In this document: in pieces, positions 1 to 12,600 of the stretch
Numbering within the stretch: position 1 is the stretch's first letter
Layout of the letters: every line of letters begins with the position of its first letter
From: Bathymodiolus brooksi
Taxonomy: Eukaryota; Mollusca; Bivalvia; Mytilida; Modiolidae
Length of the DNA: 64,000 nt
Assembly (NCBI GenBank): GCA_963680875.1
Contig: OY804585.1
Coordinates: 42,143,414-42,207,413, forward strand
Direction of reading: 5' to 3'
Notes under the pieces: model-generated
Told to the model about the DNA's origin: nothing
Database searches by the model: none
Seen by the model: the letters and a program-made list of their open reading frames with translations, nothing else
Made by a program: the position numbers and the translations under genes

Positions 1-671
1 TATTATATGGTATCTGTGATAGATAAACTAGATAATAGATAAACTTGTTGAATTATATAGTATCTGTGATAGATAAACTTGTTATATTATATATTGTTGT
101 ATTGTATAGTATCTGTGATAGATAAACTAGATAATAGATAAACTTGTTATATTATATATTGTTGTATTGTATAGTATCCGTGATAGGTAAACTAGATAAT
201 AGATAAACCTGTTGTATTATATAATATCTGTGATAGATAAACTGAATAATAGATAAACTTGTTGTATTATATAGTATCTGTGATAGATAAACTAGATAAT
301 AGATAAACTTGTTGTATTATATAGTATCTGTGATAGCTAGACTAGATAATAGATAAACCTGTTATATTATATAGTATCTGTGATAGATAAACTAGATAAT
401 AGATAAACTTGTTGTATTATATATTATCTGTGATAGATAAACTAGATAATAGATAAACTTGTTGTACTATATAGTATCTGTGATAGATAAACTACATAAT
501 AGATAATCTTGTTGTATCATATAGTATCTGAGATAGATAAACTAGATAATAGATAAACTTGTTGTATTATATAGTATCTGTGATAGATAAACTGAATAAT
601 AGATAAACCTGTTGTATTATATAGTATCTGTGATAGATAAACTGAATAATAGATAAACTTGTTGTATTATA

Positions 672-721
672 TAGTATCTGTGATAGATAAACTAGATAAT
701 AGATAAACTTGTTGTATTATA
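672..721 (+). repeat. Consensus 50-bp monomer (type C)
   Basis: This copy is the commonest form and serves as the reference, with base 1 the T of TAGTATCTG. Four GATA cores lie at monomer bases 11, 15, 24 and 31, and all four fit WGATAR. The 11-base word ATAGATAAACT occurs at bases 12-22 and again at 28-38, a 16-base internal period. The last 13 bases plus the next TA form a T/G-rich 15-base unit, TTGTTGTATTATA followed by TA. The monomer contains no CpG. The internal repeats explain the length variants seen elsewhere in the array. Confidence 0.95.
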
Positions 722-1069
722 TAGTATATGTGAGAGATAAACTAGATAATAGATAAACTTGTTGTATTATATGGTATCTGTGATAGATAAACTAGATAAT
801 AGATAAACTTGTTGAATTATATAGTATCTGTGATAGATAAACTTGTTATATTATATATTGTTGTATTGTATAGTATCTGTGATAGATAAACTAGATAATA
901 GATAAATTTGTTGTATTATATAGTATCTGTGATAGATAAACTTGTTGTATTATATAGTATCTGTGATAGATAAACTAGATAATAGATAAACTTGTTATAT
1001 TATATATTGTTGTATTGTATAGTATCCGTGATAGGTAAACTAGATAATAGATAAACCTGTTGTATTATA

Positions 1070-1119
1070 TAGTATCTGTGATAGATAAACTGAATAATAG
1101 ATAAACTTGTTGTATTATA
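1070..1119 (+). repeat. Type B monomer (AACTGAATAATAG)
   Basis: A 50-bp monomer in which ACTAGATAAT becomes ACTGAATAAT, so AG is changed to GA at bases 23-24. The change removes the third GATA core and leaves three WGATAR sites. It also removes the reverse-strand TAG stop. It follows type A almost everywhere, so A-B is a stable dimer of the HOR. A 49-bp subtype with ACTTTTG occurs at 46001, 51815, 55286, 56732, 59025 and 61668. Confidence 0.9.
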
Positions 1120-1169
1120 TAGTATCTGTGATAGATAAACTAGATAATAGATAAACTTGTTGTATTATA

Positions 1170-1219
1170 TAGTATCTGTGATAGCTAGACTAGATAATAG
1201 ATAAACCTGTTATATTATA
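1170..1219 (+). repeat. Type D monomer (GATAGCTAGACTAG)
   Basis: A 50-bp monomer with two substitutions that turn GATAGATAAACTAG into GATAGCTAGACTAG, destroying the second GATA core. Its tail reads CCTGTTATATTATA instead of CTTGTTGTATTATA. It normally follows A-B-C, and in the N-T block it is the last monomer. A subtype with GCAAG in place of GCTAG marks one HOR lineage, at 36231, 39237, 42227 and 48140. Confidence 0.9.
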
Positions 1220-1284
1220 TAGTATCTGTGATAGATAAACTAGATAATAGATAAACTTGTTATATTATATATTGTTGTATTGTA
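1220..1284 (+). repeat. 65-bp monomer with doubled 15-base unit (type M)
   Basis: This monomer is 15 bp longer than the consensus. The T/G-rich 15-base unit is present twice in tandem: TTGTTATATTATATA followed by TTGTTGTATTGTATA. The two halves differ at two places (A/G at unit base 6 and A/G at base 11), and nearly all copies share those differences. So the form arose once and was then amplified rather than arising repeatedly. It is almost always followed by the CpG-bearing type A monomer. Confidence 0.92.
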
Positions 1285-1334
1285 TAGTATCCGTGATAGG
1301 TAAACTAGATAATAGATAAACCTGTTGTATTATA
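1285..1334 (+). repeat. CpG-bearing monomer (type A, CCGTGATAGG)
   Basis: A 50-bp monomer in which CTGTGATAGA is replaced by CCGTGATAGG, and the later CTTGTTG by CCTGTTG. The CCG is the only regularly recurring CpG in the array. The consensus TG at that place looks like the product of CpG deamination, or the CpG is a fixed T-to-C change; the sequence alone cannot say which. It recurs through the window, nearly always directly after a 65-bp monomer and before type B. Confidence 0.9.
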
Positions 1335-1849
1335 TAGTATCTGTGATAGATAAACTGAATAATAGATACACTTGTTGTATTATATAGTATCTGTGATAGA
1401 TAAACTAGATAATAGATAAACTTGTTGTATTATATAGTATCTGTGATAGCTAGACTAGATAATAGATAAACTTGTTATATTATATATTGTTGTATTGTAT
1501 AGTATCCGTGATAGGTAAACTAGATAATAGATAAACTTGTTGTATTATATAGTATCTGTGATAGATAAACTAGATAATAGATAAACTTGTTGTATTATAT
1601 ATTATCTGTGATAGATAAACTGAATAATAGATAAACCTGTTGTATTATATAGTATCTGTGATAGATAAACTGAATAATAGATAAACTTGTTGTATTATAT
1701 AGTATCTGTGATAGATAAACTAGATAATAGATAAACTTGTTGTATTATATAGTATCTGTGATAGCTAGACTAGATAATAGATAAACCTGTTATATTATAT
1801 AGTATCTGTGATAGATAAACTAGATAATAGATAAACTTGTTGTATTATA

Positions 1850-2064
1850 TATTATCTGTGATAGATAAACTAGATAATAGATAAACTTGTTATATTATAT
1901 ATTGTTGTATTGTATAGTATCCGTGATAGGTAAACTAGATAATAGATAAACCTGTTGTATTATATAGTATCTGTGATAGATAAACTGAATAATAGATAAA
2001 CTTGTTGTATTATATAGTATCTGTGATAGATAAACTAGATAATAGATAAACTTGTTGTATTATA
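1850..2064 (+). repeat. LM-A-B-C cassette, 215 bp
   Basis: The commonest fixed run of monomers. LM is a 65-bp monomer starting TATTATCTG (1850-1914), followed by A (1915-1964), B (1965-2014) and consensus C (2015-2064). It is followed by type E here, and by type D in other places. It is present from the left end to the right end of the window, so it predates the multi-kb duplications. Confidence 0.88.
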
Positions 2065-3378
2065 TAGTATATGTGAGAGATAAACCAGATAATAGATAAA
2101 TTTGTTGTATTATATGGTATCTGTGATAGATAAACTAGATAATAGATAAACTTGTTGAATTATATAGTATCTGTGATAGATAAACTTGTTATATTATATA
2201 TTGTTGTATTGTATAGTATCTGTGATAGATAAACTAGATAATAGATAAACTTGTTATATTATATATTGTTGTATTGTATAGTATCCGTGATAGGTAAACT
2301 AGATAATAGATAAACCTGTTGTATTATATAATATCTGTGATAGATAAACTGAATAATAGATAAACTTGTTGTATTATATAGTATCTGTGATAGATAAACT
2401 AGATAATAGATAAACTTGTTGTATTATATAGTATCTGTGATAGCTAGACTAGATAATAGATAAACCTGTTATATTATATAGTATCTGTGATAGATAAACT
2501 AGATAATAGATAAACTTGTTGTATTATATATTATCTGTGATAGATAAACTAGATAATAGATAAACTTGTTATATTATATATTGTTGTATTGTATAGTATC
2601 CGTGATAGGTAAACTAGATAATAGATAAACCTGTTGTATTATATAGTATCTGTGATAGATAAACTGAATAATAGATAAACTTGTTGTATTATATAGTATC
2701 TGTGATAGATAAACTAGATAATAGATAAACTTGTTGTATTATATAGTATATGTGAGAGATAAACTAGATAATAGATAAACTTGTTGTATTATATATTATC
2801 TGTGATAGATAAACTAGATAATAGATAAACTTGTTATATTATATATTGTTGTATTGTATAGTATCCGTGATAGGTAAACTAGATAATAGATAAACCTGTT
2901 GTATTATATAGTATCTGTGATAGATAAACTGAATAATAGATAAACTTGTTGTATTATATAGTATCTGTGATAGATAAACTAGATGATACATAAACTTGTT
3001 GTATTATATAGTATATGTGAGAGATAAACTAGATAATAGATAAATTTGTTGTATTATATGGTATCTGTGATAGATAAACTAGATAATAGATAAACTTGTT
3101 GAATTATATAGTATCTGTGATAGATAAACTTGTTATATTATATATTGTTGTATTGTATAGTATCTGTGATAGATAAACTAGATAATAGATAAACTTGTTA
3201 TATTATATATTGTTGTATTGTATAGTATCCGTGATAGGTAAACTAGATAATAGATAAACCTGTTGTATTATATAGTATCTGTGATAGATAAACTGAATAA
3301 TAGATAAACTTGTTGTATTATATAGTATCTGTGATAGATAAACTAGATAATAGATAAACTTGTTGTATTATATAGTAT
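1853..3378 (+). repeat. Left copy of a 4,343-bp offset direct repeat
   Basis: About 1.53 kb pairs with 6196-7721 at a constant offset of 4,343. The run includes the LM-A-B-C-E-FG-H order and the ATAATATC variant (2328 with 6671). Differences I can see are C at 2086 against T at 6429, T at 2962 against C at 7305, several bases at 2985-2989 private to this copy, and G against A in the TATATAGT/TATATAAT word near 3274 and 7617. It is more diverged than the repeats of the right half. Confidence 0.8.
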
Positions 3379-3422
3379 ATGTGAGAGATAAACTAGATAA
3401 TAGATAAACTTGTTGTATTATA
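3373..3422 (+). repeat. Type E monomer (TATGTGAGAG)
   Basis: A 50-bp monomer in which CTGTGATAG becomes ATGTGAGAG, removing the first GATA core. In the left part of the window and in several HORs it precedes the FG monomer. In a derived 49-bp form, for example at about 23861, 28597 and 43207, its front is joined directly to the AAACTTGTTATATT tail of type H. That fusion skips FG and is shared by many later HOR copies. Confidence 0.88.
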
Positions 3423-3472
3423 TGGTATCTGTGATAGATAAACTAGATAATAGATAAACTTGTTGAATTATA
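3423..3472 (+). repeat. Type FG monomer (TGGTATC front, GAATTATA tail)
   Basis: A 50-bp monomer that opens with TGG instead of TAG and ends TTGTTGAATTATA instead of TTGTTGTATTATA. The two changes travel together as one type. It lies between type E and the 49-bp type H in the canonical order. The window itself opens with one, at 8-57. A 51-bp context with an extra T just before it (GTATTTATATGG) marks one lineage, at about 19097, 21323, 34663, 37670, 40659 and 46572. Confidence 0.88.
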
Positions 3473-3521
3473 TAGTATCTGTGATAGATAAACTTGTTAT
3501 ATTATATATTGTTGTATTGTA
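3473..3521 (+). repeat. 49-bp monomer (type H: -16 and +15)
   Basis: This monomer has lost one 16-base period of the GATA half, so GATAGATAAAC runs straight into TTGTT, and has also gained the doubled 15-base unit. The net length is 49 bp. The deletion lies between the two copies of the 11-base direct repeat ATAGATAAACT and keeps one intact copy. Two of the four GATA cores remain. It sits after FG and before type I in the repeating order. Confidence 0.9.
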
Positions 3522-3571
3522 TAGTATCTGTGATAGATAAACTAGATAATAGATAAATTTGTTGTATTATA
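3522..3571 (+). repeat. Type I monomer (GATAAATTTG)
   Basis: A 50-bp monomer whose only regular difference is C to T in GATAAACTTG, giving GATAAATTTG. It follows type H and precedes the 34-bp type J. A subtype with GTCG in place of GTTG marks the right-hand HOR copies, at 57548, 59841 and 62385. Confidence 0.85.
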
Positions 3572-3605
3572 TAGTATCTGTGATAGATAAACTTGTTGTA
3601 TTATA
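3572..3605 (+). repeat. 34-bp monomer (type J: one 16-base period lost)
   Basis: The shortest recurring monomer. GATAGATAAAC joins directly to TTGTTGTATTATA, which is the consensus minus the 16 bases between the two ATAGATAAACT repeats. The T/G-rich half is single, unlike the 49-bp form. It lies between types I and K wherever that cassette occurs. It shifts the 50-bp register of everything after it by 16 bases. Confidence 0.9.
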
Positions 3606-3655
3606 TAGTATCTGTGATAGATAAACTAGATAATAAATAAACTTGTTGTATTGTA
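3606..3655 (+). repeat. Type K monomer (GATAATAAATAAAC)
   Basis: A 50-bp monomer in which the fourth GATA becomes AATA, producing GATAATAAATAAAC, with a tail ending ATTGTA. The change creates the hexamer AATAAA, which matches the animal poly(A) signal; nothing shows that it is used. K follows the 34-bp type J. In the second 5,913-bp copy the base at 46794 is G where the first copy has A at 40881, so that K looks reverted. Confidence 0.83.
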
Positions 3656-6195
3656 TAGTATCTGTGATAGATAAACTAGATAATAGATAAACTTGTTGTA
3701 TTATATAGTATCTGTGATAGCTAGACTAGATAATAGATAAACCTGTTATATTATATAGTATTTGTGATAGATAAACTAGATAATAGATAAACTTGTTGTA
3801 TTATATATTATCTGTGATAGATAAACTAGATAATAGATAAACTTGTTATATTATATATTGTTGTATTATATAGTATCCGTGATAGGTAAACTAGATAATA
3901 GATAAACCTGTTGTATTATATAGTATCTGTGATAGATAAACTGAATAATAGATACACTTGTTGTATTATATATTATCTGTGATAGATAAACTAGATAATA
4001 GATAAACTTGTTGTATTATATAGTATCTGTGATAGCTAGACTAGATAATAGATAAACTTGTTATATTATATATTGTTGTATTGTATAGTATCCGTGATAG
4101 GTAAACTAGATAATAGATAAACCTGTTGTATTATATAGTATCTGTGATAGATAAACTGAATAATAGATAAACTTGTTTTATTATATAGTATCTGTGATAG
4201 CTAGACTAGATAATAGATAAACCTGTTATATTATATAGTATCTGTGATAGATAAACTAGATAATAGATAAACTTGTTGTATTATATATTATCTGTGATAG
4301 ATAAACTAGATAATAGATAAACCTGTGGTATTATATAGTATCTGTGATAGATAAACTGAATAATAGATAAACCTGTTGTAGTATATAGTATCTGTGATAG
4401 ATAAACTAAATAATAGATAAACTTGTTGTATTATATAGTATCTGTGATAGATAAACTAGATAATAGATAAACTTGTTGTATTATATAGTATCTGTGATAG
4501 CTAGACTAGATAATAGATAAACTTGTTATATTATATATTGTTGTATTGTATAGTATCCGTGATAGGTTAACTAGATAATAGATAAACCTGTTGTATTATA
4601 TAGTATCTGTGATAGATAAACTGAATAATAGATAAACTTGTTGTATTATATAGTATCTGTGATAGATAAACTAGATAATAGATAAACTTGTTGTATTATA
4701 TAGTATCTGTGATAGCTAGACTAGATAATAGATAAACCTGTTATATTATATAGTATTTGTGATAGATAAACTAGATAATAGATAAACTTGTTGTATTATA
4801 TATTATCTGTGATAGATAAACTAGATAATAGATAAACTTGTTATATTATATATTGTTGTATTGTATAGTATCGTGATAGGTAAACTAGATAATAGATAAA
4901 CCTGTTGTATTATATAGTATCTGTGATAGATAAACTGAATAATAGATACACTTGTTGTATTATATAGTATCTGTGATAGATAAACTAGATAATAGATAAA
5001 CTTGTTGTATTATATAGTATCTGTGATAGCTAGACTAGATAATAGATAAACTTGTTATATTGTATATTGTTGTATTGTATAGTATCCGTGATAGGTAAAC
5101 TAGATAATAGATAAACTTGTTGTATTATATAGTATCTGTGATAGATAAACTAGATAATAGATAAACTTGTTGTATTATATATTATCTGTGATAGATAAAC
5201 TAGATAATAGATAAACCTGTTGTATTATATAGTATCTGTGATAGATAAACTGAATAATAGATAAACCTGTTGTATTATATAGTATCTGTGATAGATAAAC
5301 TGAATAATAGATAAACTTGTTATATTATATAGTATCTGTGATAGATAAACTAGATAATAGATAAACTTGTTGTATTATATAGTATCTGTGATAGCTAGAC
5401 TAGATAATAGATAAACCTGTTATATTATATAGTATCTGTGATAGATAAACTAGATAATAGATAAACTTGTTGTATTATATATTATCTGTGATAGATAAAC
5501 TAGATAATAGATAAACTTGTTATATTATATATTGTTGTATTGTATAGTATCCGTGATAGGTAAACTAGATAATAGATAAACCTGTTGTATTATATAGTAT
5601 CTGTGATAGATAAACTGAATAATAGATAAACTTGTTGTATTATATAGTATCTGTGATAGATAAACTAGATAATAGATAAACTTGTTGTATTATATAGTAT
5701 ATGTGAGAGATAAACTAGATAATAGATAAACTTGTTGTATTATATGGTATCTGTGATAGATAAACTAGATAATAGATAAACTTGTTGAATTATATAGTAT
5801 CTGTGATAGATAAACTTGTTATATTATATATTGTTGTATTGTATAGTATCTGTGATAGATAAACTAGATAATAGATAAATTTGTTGTATTATATAGTATC
5901 TGTGATAGATAAACTTGTTGTATTATATAGTATCTGTGATAGATAAACTAGATAATAGATAAACTTGTTATATTATATATTGTTGTATTGTATAGTATCC
6001 GTGATAGGTAAACTAGATAATAGATAAACCTGTTGTATTATATAGTATCTGTGATAGATAAACTGAATAATAGATAAACTTGTTGTATTATATAGTATCT
6101 GTGATAGATAAACTAGATAATAGATAAACTTGTTGTATTATATAGTATCTGTGATAGCTAGACTAGATAATAGATAAACCTGTTATATTATATAG

Positions 6196-7721
6196 TATCT
6201 GTGATAGATAAACTAGATAATAGATAAACTTGTTATATTATATATTGTTGTATTGTATAGTATCCGTGATAGGTAAACTAGATAATAGATAAACCTGTTG
6301 TATTATATAGTATCTGTGATAGATAAACTGAATAATAGATAAACTTGTTGTATTATATAGTATCTGTGATAGATAAACTAGATAATAGATAAACTTGTTG
6401 TATTATATAGTATATGTGAGAGATAAACTAGATAATAGATAAATTTGTTGTATTATATGGTATCTGTGATAGATAAACTAGATAATAGATAAACTTGTTG
6501 AATTATATAGTATCTGTGATAGATAAACTTGTTATATTATATATTGTTGTATTGTATAGTATCTGTGATAGATAAACTAGATAATAGATAAACTTGTTAT
6601 ATTATATATTGTTGTATTGTATAGTATCCGTGATAGGTAAACTAGATAATAGATAAACCTGTTGTATTATATAATATCTGTGATAGATAAACTGAATAAT
6701 AGATAAACTTGTTGTATTATATAGTATCTGTGATAGATAAACTAGATAATAGATAAACTTGTTGTATTATATAGTATCTGTGATAGCTAGACTAGATAAT
6801 AGATAAAGCTGTTATATTATATAGTATCTGTGATAGATAAACTAGATAATAGATAAACTTGTTGTATTATATATTATCTGTGATAGATAAACTAGATAAT
6901 AGATAAACTTGTTATATTATATATTGTTGTATTGTATAGTATCCGTGATAGGTAAACTAGATAATAGATAAACCTGTTGTATTATATAGTATCTGTGATA
7001 GATAAACTGAATAATAGATAAACTTGTTGTATTATATAGTATCTGTGATAGATAAACTAGATAATAGATAAACTTGTTGTATTATATAGTATATGTGAGA
7101 GATAAACTAGATAATAGATAAACTTGTTGTATTATATATTATCTGTGATAGATAAACTAGATAATAGATAAACTTGTTATATTATATATTGTTGTATTGT
7201 ATAGTATCCGTGATAGGTAAACTAGATAATAGATAAACCTGTTGTATTATATAGTATCTGTGATAGATAAACTGAATAATAGATAAACTTGTTGTATTAT
7301 ATAGCATCTGTGATAGATAAACTAGATAATAGATAAACTTGTTGTATTATATAGTATATGTGAGAGATAAACTAGATAATAGATAAATTTGTTGTATTAT
7401 ATGGTATCTGTGATAGATAAACTAGATAATAGATAAACTTGTTGAATTATATAGTATCTGTGATAGATAAACTTGTTATATTATATATTGTTGTATTGTA
7501 TAGTATCTGTGATAGATAAACTAGATAATAGATAAACTTGTTATATTATATATTGTTGTATTGTATAGTATCCGTGATAGGTAAACTAGATAATAGATAA
7601 ACCTGTTGTATTATATAATATCTGTGATAGATAAACTGAATAATAGATAAACTTGTTGTATTATATAGTATCTGTGATAGATAAACTAGATAATAGATAA
7701 ACTTGTTGTATTATATAGTAT
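6196..7721 (+). repeat. Right copy of the 4,343-bp offset direct repeat
   Basis: Partner of 1853-3378. The match ends where this copy goes to type D (CTGTGATAGC from 7722) while the left copy goes to type E (ATGTGAGAG from 3379). Both ends of the match therefore fall at monomer-type switches, as expected when exchange happens between misaligned monomers. Confidence 0.78.
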
Positions 7722-8859
7722 CTGTGATAGCTAGACTAGATAATAGATAAACCTGTTATATTATATAGTATCTGTGATAGATAAACTAGATAATAGATAA
7801 ACTTGTTGTATTATATATTATCTGTGATAGATAAACTAGATAATAGATAAACTTGTTATATTATATATTGTTGTATTGTATAGTATCCGTGATAGGTAAA
7901 CTAGATAATAGATAAACCTGTTGTATTATATAGTATCTGTGATAGATAAACTGAATAATAGATAAACTTGTTGTATTATATAGTATCTGTGATAGATAAA
8001 CTAGATAATAGATAAACTTGTTGTATTATATAGTATATGTGATAGATAAACTAGATAATAGATAAATTTGTTGTATTATATGGTATCTGTGATAGATAAA
8101 CTAGATAATAGATAAACTTGTTGAATTATATAGTATCTGTGATAGATAAACTTGTTATATTATATATTGTTGTATTGTATAGTATCTGTGATAGATAAAC
8201 TAGATAATAGATAAACTTGTTATATTATATATTGTTGTATTGTATAGTATCCGTGATAGGTAAACTAGATAATAGATAAACCTGTTGTATTATATAATAT
8301 CTGTGATAGATAAACTGAATAATAGATAAACTTGTTGTATTATATAGTATCTGTGATAGATAAACTAGATAATAGATAAACTTGTTGTATTATATAGTAT
8401 CTGTGATAGCTAGACTAGATAATAGATAAACTTGTTATATTATATAGTATCTGTGATAGATAAACTAGATAATAGATAAACTTGTTGTATTATATATTAT
8501 CTGTGATAGATAAACTAGATAATAGATAAACTTGTTATATTATATATTGTTGTATTGTATAGTATCCGTGATAGGTAAACTAGATAATAGATAAACCTGT
8601 TGTATTATATAGTATCTGTGATAGATAAACTGAATAATAGATAAACTTGTTGTATTATATAGTATCTGTGATAGATAAACTAGATAATAGATAAACTTGT
8701 TGTATTATATAGTATATGTGAGAGATAAACTAGATAATAGATAAACTTGTTGTATTATATGGTATCTGTGATAGATAAACTAGATAATAGATAAACTTGT
8801 TGAATTATATAGTATCTGTGATAGATAAACTTGTTATATTATATATTGTTGTATAGTAT

Positions 8860-9600
8860 AGTATCTGTGATAGATAAACTAGATAATGCATAAACCTGTT
8901 GTATTATATAGTATCTGTCATAGATAAACTAGATAATAGACAAACTTGTTGTATTATATAGTATCTGTGATAGATAAACTAGATAATAGATAAACTTGTT
9001 GTATTATATAGTATCTGTGATAGATAAACTAGATAATAGATAAACCTGTTATATTATATAGTATCTGTGATAGATAACCTAGATAATAGACAAACTTGTT
9101 GTATTATATAGTATCTGTGATAGATAAACTAGATAATAGATAACCTTGTTGTATTATATAGTATCTGTGATAGATAAACTAGATAATAGATAAACTTGTT
9201 GTATTATATAGTATATGTGAGAGATAAACTAGATAATAGATAAACTTGTTGTATTATATGGTATCTGTGATAGATAAACTAGATAATAGATAAACTTGTT
9301 GAATTATATTGTATCTGTGATAGATAAACTTGTTATATTATATATTGTTGTATTGTATAGTATCTGTGATAGATAAACTAGATAATAGATAAATTTGTTG
9401 TATTATATAGTATCTGTGATAGATAAACTAGATAATGGATAATCTTGTTGTATTATATAGTAACTGTGATAGATAAACTAGATAATAGATAAACTTGTTG
9501 TATTATATAGTATCTGTGATAGATAAACTAGATAATAGATAAACCTGTTGTATTATATAGTATCTGTGATAAATAAACTAGATAATAGATAAACTTGTTG
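8860..9600 (+). repeat. Consensus-like patch with private changes
   Basis: A run of mostly type C monomers in place of the usual cassettes, with several changes not seen in neighbours: GATAATGCATAAAC near 8886, CTGTCATAG near 8915, GACAAAC with a normal tail at 8938 and 9088, GATAACCTAG near 9075, GATAACCTTG near 9153 and GATAATGGATAATC near 9431. The GACAAAC and GATAATC changes resemble those later fixed in the S and R monomers. The patch may preserve an early relative of the N-T block. Confidence 0.65.
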
Positions 9601-12600
9601 TATTATATATTATCTGTGATAGATAAACTAGATAATAGATAAACTTGTTATATTATATATTGTTGTATTGTATAGTATCCGTGATAGGTAAACTAGATAA
9701 TAGATAAACCTGTTGTATTATATAGTATCTGTGATAAATAAACTAGATAATAGATAAACTTGTTGTATTATATAGTATCTGTGATAGCTAGACTAGATAA
9801 TAGATAAACCTGTTATATTATATAGTATCTGTGATAAATAAACTAGATAATAGATAAACTTGTTGTATTATATAGTATCTGTGATAGCTAGACTAGATAA
9901 TAGATAAACCTGTTATATTATATAGTATCTGTGATAGATAAACTAGATAATATATAAACTTGTTGTATTATATATTATCTGTGATAGATAAACTAGATAA
10001 TAGATAAACTTGTTATATTATATATTGTTGTATTGTATAGTATCCGTGATAGGTAAACTAGATAATAGATAAACCTGTTGTATTATATAGTATCTGTGAT
10101 AGATAAACTGAATAATAGATAAACTTGTTGTATTATATAGTATCTGTGATAGCTAGACTAGATAATAGATAAACCTGTTATATTATATAGTATCTGTGAT
10201 AGATAAACTAGATAATAGATAAACTTGTTGTATTATATATTATCTGTGATAGATAAACTAGATAATAGATAAACCTGTTGTATTATATAGTATCTGTGAT
10301 AGATAAACTGAATAATAGATAAACCTGTTGTATTATATAGTATCTGTGATAGATAAACTGAATAATAGATAAACTTGTTGTATTATATAGTATCTGTGAT
10401 AGATAAACTAGATAATAGATAAACTTGTTGTATTATATAGTATCTGTGATAGCTAGACTAGATAATAGATAAACTTGTTATATTATATATTGTTGTATTG
10501 TATAGTATCCGTGATAGGTAAACTAGATAATAGATAAACCGGTTGTATTATATAATATCTGTGATAGATAAACTGAATAATAGATAAACTTGTTGTATTA
10601 TATAGTATCTGTGATAGATAAACTAGATAATAGATAAACTTGTTGTATTATATAGTATCTGTGATAGCTAGACTAGATAATAGATAAACCTGTTATATTA
10701 TATAGTATCTGTGATAGATAAACTAGATAATAGATAAACTTGTTGTATTATATATTATCTGTGATAGATAAATTAGATAATAGATAAACTTGTTATATTA
10801 TATATTGTTGTATTGTATAGTATCCGTGATAGGTAAACTAGATAATAGATAAACCTGTTGTATTATATAGTATCTGTGATAGATAAACTGAATAATAGAT
10901 AAACTTGTTGTATTATATAGTATCTGTGATAGATAAACTAGATAATAGATAAACTTGTTGTATTATATAGTATATGTGAGAGATAAACTAGATAATAGAT
11001 AAATTTGTTGTATTATATGGTATCTGTGATAGATAAACTAGATAATAGATAAACTTGTTGAATTATATAGTATCTGTGATAGATAAACTTGTTATATTAT
11101 ATATTGTTGTATTGCATAGTATCTGTGATAGATAAACTAGATAATAGATAAACTTGTTATATTATATATTGTTGTATTGTATAGTATCCGTGATAGGTAA
11201 ACTAGATAATAGATAAACCTGTTGTATTATATAATATCTGTGATAGATAAACTGAATAATAGATAAACTTGTTGTATTATATAGTATCTGTGATAGATAA
11301 ACTAGATAATAGATAAACTTGTTGTATTATATAGTATCTGTGATAGCTAGACTAGATAATAGATAAACCTGTTATATTATATAGTATCTGTGATAGATAA
11401 ACTAGATAATAGATAAACTTGTTATATTATATATTGTTGTATTGTATAGTATCCGTGATAGGTAAACTAGATAATAGATAAACCTGTTGTATTATATAGT
11501 ATCTGTGATAGATAAACTGAATAATAGATAAACTTGTTGTATTATATAGTATCTGTGATAGATAAACTAGATAATAGATAAACTTGTTGTATTATATAGT
11601 ATAAGTGAGAGATAAACTAGATAATAGATAAACTTGTTGTATTATATGGTATCTGTGATAGATAAACTAGATAATAGATAAACTTGTTGAATTATATAGT
11701 ATCTGTGATAGATAAACTTGTTATATTATATATTGTTGTATTGTATAGTATCTGTGATAGATAAACTAGATAATAGATAAATTTGTTGTATTATATAGTA
11801 TCTGTGATAGATAAACTAGATAATAGATAAACTTGTTGTACTATATAGTATCTGTGATAGATAAACTAGATAATAGATAATCTTGTTGTATTATATAGTA
11901 TCTGTGATAGATAAACTAGATAATAGACAAACTTGTTGTATTATTTAGTATCTGTAATAGATAAACTAGATAATAGATAAACTTGTTGTATTATATAGTA
12001 TCTGTGATAGATAAACTAGATAATAGATAAACTTGTTGTACTATATAGTATTTGTGATAGATAAACTAGATAATAGATAAACTTGTTGTATTATATAGTA
12101 TCTGTGATAGCTAGACTAGATAATAGATAAACCTGTTATACTAAATAGTATCTGTGATAGATAAACTAGATAATAGATAAACTTGTTGTATTATATATTA
12201 TCTGTGATAGATAAACTAGATAATAGATAAACTTGTTATATTATATATTGTTGTATTGTATAGTATCCGTGATAGGTAAACTAGATAATAGATAAACCTG
12301 TTGTATTATATAGTATCTGTGATAGATAAACTGAATAATAGATAAACTTGTTGTATTATATAGTATCTGTGATAGATAAATTAGATAATAGATAAACTTA
12401 TTGTATTATATAGTATCTGTGATAGCTAGACTAGATAATAGATAAACCTGTTATATTATATAGTATTTGTGATAGATAAACTAGATAATATATAAACTTG
12501 TTGTATTATATATTATCTGTGATAGATAAACTAGATAATAGATAAACTTGTTATATTATATATTGTTGTATTGTATAGTATCCGTGATAGGTAAACTAGA

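Larger units (their letters stand above)
3373..3655 (+). repeat. E-FG-H-I-J-K cassette, 283 bp
   Basis: Six monomer types in fixed order with lengths 50, 50, 49, 50, 34 and 50 bp. The same order returns across the window (for example about 19056-19280, 24440-24730 and 55336 onward). Parts of it are often skipped by exact monomer-boundary deletions, such as the 99-bp loss of the FG tail plus H at about 51100 and 62379. Confidence 0.85.
1..11800 (+). repeat. Left zone: short cassettes, no N-T block
   Basis: This zone is built from types A-M only. The variant CCTGTTGTATTATATAATATC recurs with its ATAATATC at 221, 2328, 6671, 7615, 8294, 10552 and 11231, giving local periods of 679 and 944 bp as well as longer gaps. 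A 995-bp offset duplication (about 3660-4120 with 4655-5113) shares the rare TAGTATTTG and GATACAC variants, and its second copy has lost one C at about 4871 (TATCGTG). Private substitutions are commoner here than to the right. That suggests older or less homogenised DNA; this is an impression, not a measured rate. Confidence 0.75.
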
